Assembly: GCF_000341085.1 (NCBI RefSeq)
Contig: NZ_ANBA01000017.1
Span: forward strand, 1 to 64,000
DNA: 64,000 nt
Source: Nocardiopsis ganjiahuensis DSM 45031
Lineage (GTDB): Bacteria; Actinomycetota; Actinomycetes; Streptosporangiales; Streptosporangiaceae
Reading direction: 5' to 3'
In this document: positions 1-9,241 of the stretch, piece after piece
Numbering within the stretch: the first letter of the stretch is position 1
Layout: each line of letters opens with the position of its first letter
Notes under the pieces: model-generated
Seen by the model: the letters and a program-made list of their open reading frames with translations, nothing else
The model's database searches: none
Told to the model about the DNA's origin: nothing
Position numbers and translations under genes: made by a program

Positions 1-181
1 CTTGAGAATAGGGGGAGGGGTTCGTCTTTCGGGGCGGGCTCCTCCTTCTTTTTGTTTTTTGTCGTGGCTTGTGAACATGTGAATCAGGAATGCCGGTAAC
101 CGGTAAGAGGGCTGGGGCTGCTTCGCGGGCTGGCTCTGTGCCGGGGATATCAGGGGCGCTGACGAGGGGGTTTCCGTGTGA

Positions 182-829
<648 letters not shown>

Positions 830-1088
830 TGCGACCCCCTTTTCCGAAGGGCGGATCACATCGGTGGAGTGAGTCATCCAACACCGGGTCTGTGACACGC
901 TTTCGGAGGGTAAGCCTTCGGTAAGAAGTGACCGCGCGGTTACGGATTCGGCCTTGACACGGTTACGTGCGGGTATCGTGGCGGTGAGGGTGGAGCGATG
1001 GTGGCGATTTTCCCCGGAATACCGCTTCAGTCCTGAATCGAACTGAACCGATCAGGGGCACTCGCGCGTCAAACACCAGGACGGCACG

Positions 1089-4000
1089 GTGCCGGACGTG
1101 ATTTGCCTTGGGGGCGGGGAGCTGAGCGAGAGCACACACGGCAGCGGCGGGACGGATGGACAGCGTCCTGACGCCAACACGCCGGAGACGAACGACACCT
1201 CTGCTGAGGAGCTGTCCAGTCAGGCGACCCCCCACGGTGATGATCTACCCACCAGCGGTGAGGATCAACCCGGAGGGGAGAATTCGAAGGAGGGGACCGA
1301 AGCCGAAGACGGTCCCGAACCCGAGTTCATCGCCGGACCCATCACTTTCAAGACGAGCGGCACGTTCTTCCGTGACCGCGTGGCGAGGACCCTCGCCGAG
1401 CAGGGCTTCGAACCCGGTGACGTGAGCCCTGTGGGCCCGGCCGACCGGGCGGAAGGCGAGGCCGAGGGGGAGAGCGGAGAGAGCGCCGAGACGGTCCCCG
1501 AGACCGCCGAGGGCGCACCGGCCGACACCGGTATCGAAAACACCGGGACCGGAGACACCGACACCGCGACCGAGGTCGCGGCCTCCGAGGGCTCCGAGTC
1601 CTCCGAGGACGCCGTGGCCGAGGAGCCCCGGACGGAGAAGCTCCAGGTCCGGGAAGACCCTGAGCCTGCCACGGAGAAGCTCCGGGCGCAGGACCGGGAC
1701 GAGTCCGAGCACGCCTCGGACGCGGGCGACGCCCAGACCGAGGACACTCCGGCGGAGGACACCGCGGCCGAATCCGTCGGTGACCCGGTGGCCGCGGCTG
1801 CCGCTGTCGCCGAGAGCGGGCCCGCGACCGAGCCCTTCCGGGTCGAAGCCGAGGACGGACCGGAGGACGACAAGCCTCAGGACGAGGCGGAGGACTCCGG
1901 GGAGACCCCGACCGAGGCCATGCCCGCGCCCGCACCGGGTGCGGTGCGCTTCGCCGCCGCCCCGCCCGAGGAGGGCGCGGAGACGGAGCACCGTTCCGCG
2001 GCCGAGCCGACGGACGGGACCGCGGGGGACGCCGACGCTGACGGCGGCGCCGAGGCCGAGACGGCTGCTCTGTGGCCCGAGCCGCGGAGGCTCTCCGACT
2101 ACGTGTCGGACAGACCTTCGCCGGAGGACTCCTCCGGCAGCGCGGCTGGACCGGCCGGTGCGGCGTCGGCAGCCGCCGCCGCGGGCGGCGCCACGCCTCT
2201 CGGGGCTCCGGGTGCTCCTGGCGGCCCCCAGGGGCCCGGTGGGCCCAAGGGTCCGCCCAGCGGCCCCGGCGGACCCAAGGGTCCGGGCGGCAAGGGCGGA
2301 AAGAAGAAGCGCAAGAAGCCGCTGTGGGTGCGGCTGCTGCTCGCCTTCCTGGTGGTCACCGGTCTGATGGTCATTCTGGCCTGCGGTGCCTTCGCGTTCC
2401 TCTACAGCACGGTCGAGGTCCCGGACGCCGCGAAGGCCGACGCGGTGGAGCAGGGGTCGACCTTCTACTTCGCCGACGGCGAGACCGAGTTCGCCTACCG
2501 GGGCACCGACCGCGACGTCATCGGCTACGAGGAGATGACGGCCGGCGGCGACCACGTCGTCGAGGCGGTCATCTCGGCCGAGGACCGCGGGTTCTGGACC
2601 GAGCCCGGCGTCTCGGTGAAGGGCACCACCCGGGCCGTGTGGTCCACGCTCACCGGCAAGCAGGTGCAGGGCGGTTCGACCGTCACCCAGCAGATGGTCC
2701 GCAACTACTACGAGGGCGTCTCCCTGGAACAGACCGTGTCCCGCAAGATCCAGGAGATCATCATCTCCATCAAGGTGGATCAGAGCGAGGACAAGGAGTG
2801 GGTGATGGAGCAGTACCTCAACACCATCTACTTCGGTCGCATGTCCTACGGGGTCCAGGCCGCGGCCCAGGCGTACTACCACAAGGACGTCGAGGACATC
2901 ACGCCGGCGGAGGCCGCCTTCCTGGCCGCCGCCATCCAGCAGCCGACCCCCTTCGGACAGGCGGACGTGGAGACCACGCCCGAGATGGAGAGCCGCTGGC
3001 AGTACGTCGTCGACGGCATGGTCACCACCGGGGCGATCACCCAGAAGGAGGCCGACGACATGGAGTTCCCGGCCCCCGAGCCGACGAAGACCGCGGAGGA
3101 CGTCACCGGCTACCGCGGGTACATGCTCCAGGAGGCCATGGGCGAGCTGGCGGAACTCGGTTACACCGAGGACCAGATCAACCGCCAGGGCTTCAAGATC
3201 GTCACCACCTTCGACCAGGACATGATGGACGCCGCCTACGAGGCGGTGGAGGAGATGGTGCCGCCGGAGAACCTCCCCGAGGGCGTCAACATCGGGCTCA
3301 CCACCATCGACCCGAAGACCGGTGAGGTCCTGGCGTTCTACGGCGGACACGACTACGTGGAGAACCAGTACGACAGCTCCTTCCTCGGAGCGGCCCAGGC
3401 CGGTTCGGCGTTCAAGCCCTACGTGCTGGCCACCGCGCTGGAGCAGGGGTACGGCCTCAACTCCACCGTCGACGGTCGCGGGCCGCGGCAGATCCAGGGC
3501 TCCCGGGTGCAGAACGCGGGCGACGCCCCCGGCGGGGTCATGACGCTCACCCAGGCCACCACGGTGTCCAACAACCTCGGTTTCGTCGAGCTGGCCCAGG
3601 AGGTGGGGTTCGAGGAGATCCGCAACACCGCCTACGACATGGGCCTGCCCGACGGCAGCATCGCCGACAACCAGCTGGTCCCGGTCATGCCGCTGGGCGC
3701 CACCAGCGTCCGCCCGGTCGACCAGGCCAGCGGGTACGCGACCTTCGCCAACGGCGGCGTCCACATGGAGGCGCACGTCGTCAAGGAGATCGTCAACCAG
3801 GAGGGTGACAACGAGCGGCCCGAGATCGAGGGCGAGCGAGCCCTCAAGGAGTCGACCGCGGCCGACGTCACCTACGCCCTGGAGCAGGTGGTCAACGGCG
3901 GCACCGGTACGGCCGCACGGTTGTGGGACCACCCGGTCGCGGGCAAGACCGGAACCACCGACGGCAGCGTCGCGGCCTGGTTCGTGGGGTACACCCCGCA

Positions 4001-4397
4001 GCTGTCCACGGCGGTCGGCGTCTACAGCGGCAACAACGAGGGCTTCAGCATCCCGGGGCACAACATCTCCGGTGGCGGCCTGCCCGCCTCGATGTGGAAC
4101 TCGTACATGAGCCGCGCGATGGAGGGCTACGAACGGGGATCCTTCCCCGGACCCGAGTTCGGCGGCACCACGGAGAACTGGGCGCCGGACGTGTCCACCC
4201 AGCAGCCGCAGGAGCCCCAGGAACCGAACGACCCCGCGCCCGAGCAGCCGGTCGAACCGGTCGATCCCGAGCCGCCGGTCGACCCCGGACCCGAGGACCC
4301 GGGCGTCCCGGTCGAGCCGGACGAACCCGACCGGCCGATCGAACCGGATCCCCCGGGTGATCCCGAGGTTCCACCGACGAGGGAAGAGGGCAGGTAG
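1089..4397 (+). CDS. bifunctional penicillin-binding protein (class A PBP) with long acidic N-terminus
   Basis: A peptidoglycan glycosyltransferase/transpeptidase that polymerises lipid II and cross-links stem peptides outside the membrane. Residues 1-400 are acidic, low-complexity and Ala/Glu/Thr-rich, ending in a Gly-Pro-Lys-rich stretch and the basic run KKKRKK. One membrane segment follows at about 412-438. The GT51 domain carries the catalytic Glu498 in AEDRGF and the QGGSTVTQQ motif. The transpeptidase domain shows SAFK (Ser773), SNN (Ser827) and KTG (Lys953). The C-terminal 90 residues are a Pro/Glu tail. At 1102 residues it is far longer than the usual 700-800, entirely because of the two tails. 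The GTG start is the upstream-most option. A later start inside the acidic region is possible because no strong ribosome binding site precedes 1089. Confidence 0.9.
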   Translation: MPDVICLGGGELSESTHGSGGTDGQRPDANTPETNDTSAEELSSQATPHGDDLPTSGEDQPGGENSKEGTEAEDGPEPEFIAGPITFKTSGTFFRDRVARTLAEQGFEPGDVSPVGPADRAEGEAEGESGESAETVPETAEGAPADTGIENTGTGDTDTATEVAASEGSESSEDAVAEEPRTEKLQVREDPEPATEKLRAQDRDESEHASDAGDAQTEDTPAEDTAAESVGDPVAAAAAVAESGPATEPFRVEAEDGPEDDKPQDEAEDSGETPTEAMPAPAPGAVRFAAAPPEEGAETEHRSAAEPTDGTAGDADADGGAEAETAALWPEPRRLSDYVSDRPSPEDSSGSAAGPAGAASAAAAAGGATPLGAPGAPGGPQGPGGPKGPPSGPGGPKGPGGKGGKKKRKKPLWVRLLLAFLVVTGLMVILACGAFAFLYSTVEVPDAAKADAVEQGSTFYFADGETEFAYRGTDRDVIGYEEMTAGGDHVVEAVISAEDRGFWTEPGVSVKGTTRAVWSTLTGKQVQGGSTVTQQMVRNYYEGVSLEQTVSRKIQEIIISIKVDQSEDKEWVMEQYLNTIYFGRMSYGVQAAAQAYYHKDVEDITPAEAAFLAAAIQQPTPFGQADVETTPEMESRWQYVVDGMVTTGAITQKEADDMEFPAPEPTKTAEDVTGYRGYMLQEAMGELAELGYTEDQINRQGFKIVTTFDQDMMDAAYEAVEEMVPPENLPEGVNIGLTTIDPKTGEVLAFYGGHDYVENQYDSSFLGAAQAGSAFKPYVLATALEQGYGLNSTVDGRGPRQIQGSRVQNAGDAPGGVMTLTQATTVSNNLGFVELAQEVGFEEIRNTAYDMGLPDGSIADNQLVPVMPLGATSVRPVDQASGYATFANGGVHMEAHVVKEIVNQEGDNERPEIEGERALKESTAADVTYALEQVVNGGTGTAARLWDHPVAGKTGTTDGSVAAWFVGYTPQLSTAVGVYSGNNEGFSIPGHNISGGGLPASMWNSYMSRAMEGYERGSFPGPEFGGTTENWAPDVSTQQPQEPQEPNDPAPEQPVEPVDPEPPVDPGPEDPGVPVEPDEPDRPIEPDPPGDPEVPPTREEGR

Positions 4398-4413
4398 CGC
4401 CTGCCGGTGACAG

Positions 4414-4454
4414 AGAGGGGCCCTGGTACCGAATCCCGGTACCGGGGCCCCTCT
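4414..4454. terminator. bidirectional terminator hairpin
   Basis: Two 18-base arms (4414-4431 and 4437-4454) pair with a single G-U wobble around a 5-base loop. It lies between the convergent PBP gene and the toroid-protein gene, so it can serve both. There is no U-tract, as is usual for actinomycete terminators. Confidence 0.75.
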
Positions 4455-4468
4455 TCGTGTCCGCGGTC

Positions 4469-5539
4469 TCAGACGCCGACCGGTTCCGGTTCCCAGGTGT
4501 GCAGGAACACTCGGGAGCCGGGGGTGGTGCGGGTGAGCGCGTCCACGGCCAGGATGACCGCGGCCGAGGTCCAGGTGCTGCGCTCCACCGGCCAGCGCAC
4601 CTGTTCGGCGAACTGGTAGCCGGTCCAGTAGACGCCGTCGTCGGGGTCGCGCAGGTGCTGCACGTCCCGCAAGATGCGCACAGCGGTCTCGGTCTCGCCC
4701 ATGGCGGCCAGCGCCATCACCAGCTCGGAGGACTCCGCGGCGGTCACCCACGGCTGGTCGCTCACGCAGCGCACGCCCAGGCCGGGCATGACGAAGGTGT
4801 CCCAGCGCTCGGCGATCCGGGCCTTGGCGGCCTCGTCGCGAACTGCGCCGCCGAGGATCGGGTAGAACCAGTCCATCGAGAAGCGCGAGCGGTCCGCGAA
4901 CAGCCCCTCGTCGTCGTTGATGAGCTCGGCCAGCCGGTTCGCGGCGGCCGACCACTCCGGGCGTTCGCGGCCCAGCCGGGAGCCGAGGGCGGCACCGCAG
5001 CGCAGGGCGTGGTGCACGCTCGCGCACACGGTGAGCAGCGCGTGGTCGCCCGGGGAGCCGTCCTCGGCGCGCGCCCACAGGATCTCGCCCCGTTCGCCGC
5101 GCAGGGCCAGTACGAACTCCAGGCCGCTCTCCACCACGGGCCACATCCGCTCGGCGAACGCGGCGTCGCCGGTGGTCAGCAGGTGGTGGAAGAGGCCCAC
5201 CGCAGGGTAGGCGGCGTGGTTGGCCTCGCGCAGCTCCGTCACGGCCCGGCCCTGCCGGTACTTGGCGGGCCAGCCGCCGTCGGGGTGGCGGCTCCCGTCC
5301 AACCACAGGTAGGCGCGACGGGCCGCGTCGGCGTGCTCGGGGACGAGCAGGCCGGTGACGGTCAGGGCCATGGCGCACTCCACGTGGTCCCACACGTCGG
5401 TGTGGCCGCCGGGGAACCACGGGATCGCCCCGTCGGGCTCCTGGGAGGCGACCAGGTAGTGCGCGGACCGGTAGAGCTGTTCGGCGCTGAGGACGCCGGG
5501 CAGGTGGAGGGCGTCGGGGCCGGAGGGCGCGGACACCAT
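4469..5539 (-). CDS. terpene-cyclase/prenyltransferase-like alpha-alpha toroid protein
   Basis: A 356-residue protein with repeated alpha-hairpin units of the squalene-cyclase/prenyltransferase toroid type. Examples are ASQEPDGAIPWF near the N-terminus, GSRHPDGGWPAKY in the middle and DPDDGVYWTGYQF near the C-terminus. I see neither a DxDD protonation motif nor an aspartate-rich prenyl diphosphate motif, so catalysis is doubtful and a binding or sugar/lipid-processing role is possible. The ATG at 5539 shares one base with the TGA of the upstream methyltransferase, so the two are translationally coupled. An in-frame extension to 5728 exists but runs through the methyltransferase gene. It is the last gene of the leftward glycosyltransferase-methyltransferase-toroid unit. 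Family call by fold pattern only. Confidence 0.7.
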   Translation of the reverse strand: MVSAPSGPDALHLPGVLSAEQLYRSAHYLVASQEPDGAIPWFPGGHTDVWDHVECAMALTVTGLLVPEHADAARRAYLWLDGSRHPDGGWPAKYRQGRAVTELREANHAAYPAVGLFHHLLTTGDAAFAERMWPVVESGLEFVLALRGERGEILWARAEDGSPGDHALLTVCASVHHALRCGAALGSRLGRERPEWSAAANRLAELINDDEGLFADRSRFSMDWFYPILGGAVRDEAAKARIAERWDTFVMPGLGVRCVSDQPWVTAAESSELVMALAAMGETETAVRILRDVQHLRDPDDGVYWTGYQFAEQVRWPVERSTWTSAAVILAVDALTRTTPGSRVFLHTWEPEPVGV

Positions 5540-6267
5540 CAGGCGGCTGTGCCGGTGTGCGGCTTGCGCACGTACACGATGACGCTCTTGCCGATGACCG
5601 GATTGAGGAGCCGCTCGGCCACCCGGGTCACCTTCGGGGCCTGGAGCATGTCCCAGACCAGGAGGTCGTGGTAGGCCTTGGCCGCCGGGTGGTCGTTGTT
5701 GTCGGTGCCCACGGCGCACTTGATCCACCAGTACGGGGCGTGCAGGGCGTGCGCGTGGTGGTGCGGGCCGATCACGAAGCCGGTGGCCTTGAGCTTGGCC
5801 TCCAGTTCGGCGCGCGTGTAGATGCGGATGTGGCCGCCCTCGTTGGTGTGGTACTCCTCCGAGAGGGCCCAGCAGATGCGCTCGGGCAGGAAGCTGGGAA
5901 CGGTGACGGCCGCGATGCCCCCGGGCTTGAGGACCCGGTAGAGCTCCTTCATGGCGGCGGTGTCGTGCGGCAGGTGCTCGAAGATCTCGGCGGCGACGAC
6001 TCGGTCGAAGCTGTTGTCGTCGAAGGGCATGTCCAGGGCGTCGCCCTTGACGGTCTCGGCCTTGGCGGAGGCGGGGGCCTCGCCCTCGTGGGCCATGGCC
6101 GCGAACATGGTCTCGACCTCGGCGAGGTCGCTCACGTTCTGGTCGAAGGCCACCACGTCGGCGCCGCGGCGGTAGATCTCGAAGGCGTGGCGTCCGCCGC
6201 CGCAGCCGAGGTCGAGAACACGGTGGCCCGGGCCGACCGGGAACAGGTTGAAGTCGACGGTGATCAG
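5539..6267 (-). CDS. class I SAM-dependent methyltransferase (probable CTG start)
   Basis: About 242 residues with a clear SAM fold: VLDLGCGGGRHAFE is motif I, VVAFDQ motif II, and FDRVVAAEIFEHLPHD with VLKPGG is the motif IV/V block of Methyltransf_11. The C-terminal half has a His-rich segment (HHHAHALHAPYWW) and a Lys/Arg-rich end. The coding frame begins without an ATG, GTG or TTG close to motif I. The best start is CTG at 6267, six bases after an AGGGAG ribosome binding site, giving an N-terminus ITVDFNLFP. It overlaps the next gene by one base and follows the glycosyltransferase by 53 bases, so it is the middle gene of that operon. Substrate unknown. Confidence 0.8.
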   Translation of the reverse strand: MITVDFNLFPVGPGHRVLDLGCGGGRHAFEIYRRGADVVAFDQNVSDLAEVETMFAAMAHEGEAPASAKAETVKGDALDMPFDDNSFDRVVAAEIFEHLPHDTAAMKELYRVLKPGGIAAVTVPSFLPERICWALSEEYHTNEGGHIRIYTRAELEAKLKATGFVIGPHHHAHALHAPYWWIKCAVGTDNNDHPAAKAYHDLLVWDMLQAPKVTRVAERLLNPVIGKSVIVYVRKPHTGTAA

Positions 6268-6320
6268 TGGAGGCTCCCTAGGGATCGTGCTGCGGGTCGT
6301 GGTGTGCGCGGCCTGCCGGG

Positions 6321-7679
6321 TCAGGCGCCGTTCGCGCGGGCCCGCACGGGCGCGGGGCGTGTGTCGTCGTCTCCGGTACCTGCACCGGTCCCCTTGACGG
6401 CGTCGATGGTGGAGGCGTAGCGCTGGGCGGTCAGCTCGGCCACGGCCTTCCAGGTGAAGCGTTCCTGGACCCGGCGCCAGGCGGCGGCGCTCATGCGCTC
6501 GCGCTCGGCGTCGTCGTCGAACAGGGAGGCGAGTTCGGCGGCCAGCAGTTCGGGGTCGCCCGGCGGGATGAGCCGTCCGGCGTCGCCGTCGGTGCCGACG
6601 ACCTCGGGCAGGGCGCCCGCGTGGCTGGCGATCAGCGGGGTGCCGCAGGCCATGGCCTCCACGGCCGGGAGGGAGAAGCCCTCGTAGAAGGAGGGGACGA
6701 CCGCGACCTGGGCGCTGGAGACGAGTTCGCCCAGTTCCCGGTCCCCGATGCCGCTGACGAACTCCACGCGCTCCCGCAGGCCGAGTTCGTCGACGAGCTG
6801 GTCGGTGGGGCCGCCGGGCTTGGGTTTGCTGACGATCGTCAGGGAGACGTCGCGTTCGGTGGCGAGTTCGGCGGCGGCGCGCAGCAGGATGCCGACGCCC
6901 TTGAGCGGGCTGTCGGCGCTGGCGGTGCACACGATGCGGCCGGGGACGCGTTCCACCTCGGGGCGGGGGTGGAAGTAGCGGGTGTCCACGCCGAGGGGGG
7001 TGACCTCCATGGTGGCGGGGTCGACGCCGAACTCGCGGGCGATGTCGTCGGCCGAGGACTGGGAGGGCACCAGGATCGGGTCGAGCCTGCGGGCCACCCG
7101 GGCCTGCATCTTCACGAAGCCGTACCAGCGGCGCTTGGAGAGTTTGTGGAGGCCCTTGGCCTCCTCGATCTCGATGCGGCGGTCCACGCTGATCGGGTGG
7201 TGGATGGTGGTGACCAGGGGGAGGCCGGCGGACTTGATGCCGAGCAGGCCCCAGCCGAGGGTCTGGTTGTCGTGGACGACGTCGAACTCCTCCAGGCGGC
7301 GGCGCAGTTCACGGTTGGCGCGCAGGGAGTAGGTGAGGGGCTCGGGGAAGCCGGCGGTCCACATGGTGGCGACCTCGAGGACGTCGATCCAGTCGCGCCA
7401 CTCGCGCACGGGCGGGGCGACGAAGGGGTTGGCGTCGTTGTAGAGGTCGAGGGAGGGGAGTTTCTCCAGGGTGACGCCCTCGTCGAGGACGGGGTAGGGC
7501 TGTCCGGAGAAGACGGTGACCTCGTGACCGAGCGCGGCCAGTTCGCGTGACAGGTGGCGGACGTAGACGCCCTGTCCGCCCACGTGCTGCTTGCTTCGGT
7601 ACGACAGGAGGGCGACGCGCAGGGGGCGGTCGCCGGAGGGCCGTGGGGTCGGTTCCGTGCTTGTGCCCGACTGGGTCAA
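6321..7679 (-). CDS. glycosyltransferase family 4 (GT-B)
   Basis: A 452-residue retaining glycosyltransferase of the GT-B fold. The N-terminal domain begins VALLSYRSKQHVGGQGVYVRHL, with the Gly-rich loop of GT4 enzymes. The C-terminal nucleotide-sugar domain has the E-x7-E type segment in PSFYEGFSLPAVEAMACGTPLIAS (about residues 336-360). Donor and acceptor are not readable. The start is TTG at 7679, preceded by AGAGGTGG. It is the first gene of a leftward operon with a methyltransferase and a toroid protein, which suggests assembly or decoration of a lipid-linked glycan. That role is inferred from context only. Confidence 0.85.
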   Translation of the reverse strand: MTQSGTSTEPTPRPSGDRPLRVALLSYRSKQHVGGQGVYVRHLSRELAALGHEVTVFSGQPYPVLDEGVTLEKLPSLDLYNDANPFVAPPVREWRDWIDVLEVATMWTAGFPEPLTYSLRANRELRRRLEEFDVVHDNQTLGWGLLGIKSAGLPLVTTIHHPISVDRRIEIEEAKGLHKLSKRRWYGFVKMQARVARRLDPILVPSQSSADDIAREFGVDPATMEVTPLGVDTRYFHPRPEVERVPGRIVCTASADSPLKGVGILLRAAAELATERDVSLTIVSKPKPGGPTDQLVDELGLRERVEFVSGIGDRELGELVSSAQVAVVPSFYEGFSLPAVEAMACGTPLIASHAGALPEVVGTDGDAGRLIPPGDPELLAAELASLFDDDAERERMSAAAWRRVQERFTWKAVAELTAQRYASTIDAVKGTGAGTGDDDTRPAPVRARANGA

Positions 7680-7843
7680 GAGTCCACCTCTTCGTTGGGT
7701 CGCGTGCCCGGTCGCCGCCGTGTCGCGCCGGGGTCACCGGTGCGGCCGGGCTCGCTGGTGGGGCGTCCGCTGGGACGCTGCGCGCCCCATATGTTACTCG
7801 CGAGTTCATTCGGGGTCGGCGCCAGGCTTCGGGTACTGGGATC

Positions 7844-8872
7844 CTATTCGGGCAGGTGCGGTCCGGCGACGCTGGCCCAGCGGGGGAGGTCCGCCGAGCC
7901 GTTCCGGGTGATCAGGCCGCGTTCCTCCAGCAGGCGCAGGTGGGCCGCGGTCTCGGATGCGGCCATGTGCCGTGCCAGGGTCCGCATGTCCGCCCAGGGT
8001 CGGCGCCATTCCAGGTTCGACGTGAGTTCCCACAGGGTGGTGGGGCCCTGCTCGAGCAGGCGCGCCATGGACTGCAGGCGTTCCTCGTGGTGGTCGATGA
8101 TCTCCTCGGCGCGTTCGGCCAGTCCCGAGAAGCGCGTCTCGTGTGAGGGAAGACACATCAGGCGGTCGGCCTCGGGCATGCGGCCGATCCGGCTCTGGGA
8201 GGCGAGGAAGTCGCCGAGGGGGTTGCCGTCGGCGGAGTCGAGGGGAAACTGCCCCACGTGCGGGGTGATGCGCGGCAGGACGTGGTCCCCGGTGAAGAGG
8301 AGGTCGCGCTCGGCCAGGTGCAGGCACAGGTGGCCGGGGGTGTGGCCGGGGGTCCACACGGCGCGCAGGTCCAGGCCGGGGGCGTCGACGCGCTCGCCGT
8401 CGCGGAGGGCGAGGTCGGGCGGTGCGGGCGACCGGAAGACGTTGGGGGAGGCACGGAAGGTCTCGATGTCCTGCTCGGGGAAGCCCGCTCGGGTCATCTG
8501 GTCGATGACGGAGGCACTCCGCTCCTCGTCGGTGTGCTCCTCCAGGCGCCGGAGGACCTCGATGTCGGCGGGGTGCATCGCGATCCAGGCGCCGGAGGCC
8601 TCGCGCAGGCGGCCGACGAGTCCGGAGTGGTCGCCGTGGAAGTGGGTGATCACGGCGCCCTGGACCTCGTCGACGCCGTGTCCGGTCTGCTTCAGGCCGC
8701 TGACCAGGGCGTCCCAGGAGTCCTCGTGGTTCCATCCGGTGTCGATCAGGACGGGTCCGCCCAGGGCCGGGAGCACGTAGACGTAGGTGAACCCGATCGG
8801 GTTGTGGGGGACGGGCACCGGGATGCTCCACACTCCCTCGCCTAGGTCCTCTACTGGGGGAACTGTGCGCAT
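7844..8872 (-). CDS. MBL-fold metallo-hydrolase
   Basis: A 342-residue metallo-beta-lactamase-fold hydrolase. The zinc motif HFHGDH sits at residues 77-82 (His77, His79, Asp81, His82). VWTPGHTPGH supplies the third-strand histidine, LLFTGDHVLP the bridging aspartate, and CLPSHET the last histidine. The C-terminal 90 residues form a helical winged-helix-like tail as in the LACTB2/glyoxalase-II-like group. The natural substrate is not predictable; thioesters are common. It is divergent from the KstR-like regulator across a 369-base region that holds two KstR-type operator sequences, so it may be under that regulator. The ATG is followed by MRTVPPVEDLG. Confidence 0.85.
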   Translation of the reverse strand: MRTVPPVEDLGEGVWSIPVPVPHNPIGFTYVYVLPALGGPVLIDTGWNHEDSWDALVSGLKQTGHGVDEVQGAVITHFHGDHSGLVGRLREASGAWIAMHPADIEVLRRLEEHTDEERSASVIDQMTRAGFPEQDIETFRASPNVFRSPAPPDLALRDGERVDAPGLDLRAVWTPGHTPGHLCLHLAERDLLFTGDHVLPRITPHVGQFPLDSADGNPLGDFLASQSRIGRMPEADRLMCLPSHETRFSGLAERAEEIIDHHEERLQSMARLLEQGPTTLWELTSNLEWRRPWADMRTLARHMAASETAAHLRLLEERGLITRNGSADLPRWASVAGPHLPE

Positions 8873-9241
8873 CCTGGGCCGACCTCTCCGCTGGAAACCG
8901 AATCTGGTTCGATTCTAGGGAAGGGCTCGCCGGGGCCTTCGGGCGGCTGGTGCCCTGTCGGCTCGGATGTGGCCCGGACCATATTCGCCCGGAAAAATAG
9001 AACATATTCTACAAAGGTCGGTCGGGTCGCCTGAAAGCTTGCGCCAAGACCTCGTATTGCCTCTGCCACGTCGGGTGATGAGGCGAGAATCATGGGTTCG
9101 AAGCGCTGCGACGGGGGGAACCCGTTGGATAACGTGTTCTCGTAAGCTTGGTTGACAGGGGTTAAGTCAGCCCGGCGCAGCTGACCTTCGGTCCGCCGTG
9201 CGACGACGCCGTGCGGACCGGTGACGAATGGGAGAGACCCT
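8873..9241. promoter_or_regulatory. divergent control region with two KstR-like operators
   Basis: This 369-base gap separates the MBL hydrolase from the TetR gene. At 8998-9011 lies TAGAACATATTCTA, which matches the KstR consensus TnnAACnnGTTnnA except for one base in the right half. At 9131-9138 lies AACGTGTT, a perfect core with poor flanks. The adjacent regulator has a KstR-like recognition helix. Autoregulation and control of the MBL gene are inferred. Confidence 0.5.

Noticed and set aside
954-983. TTGACA at 954-959 as a PBP promoter
   Set aside because: The nearest -10-like TATCGT is only 14 bases away, too short a spacing for a normal sigma-70 promoter, so it was not listed.
1245-5420. 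Very long minus-strand open frame (over 1300 residues) opposite the PBP gene
   Set aside because: It is Arg/Gly/Leu-rich with no domain pattern and mirrors the strong codon bias of the true PBP gene. Its far end also overlaps the toroid-protein gene in another frame.
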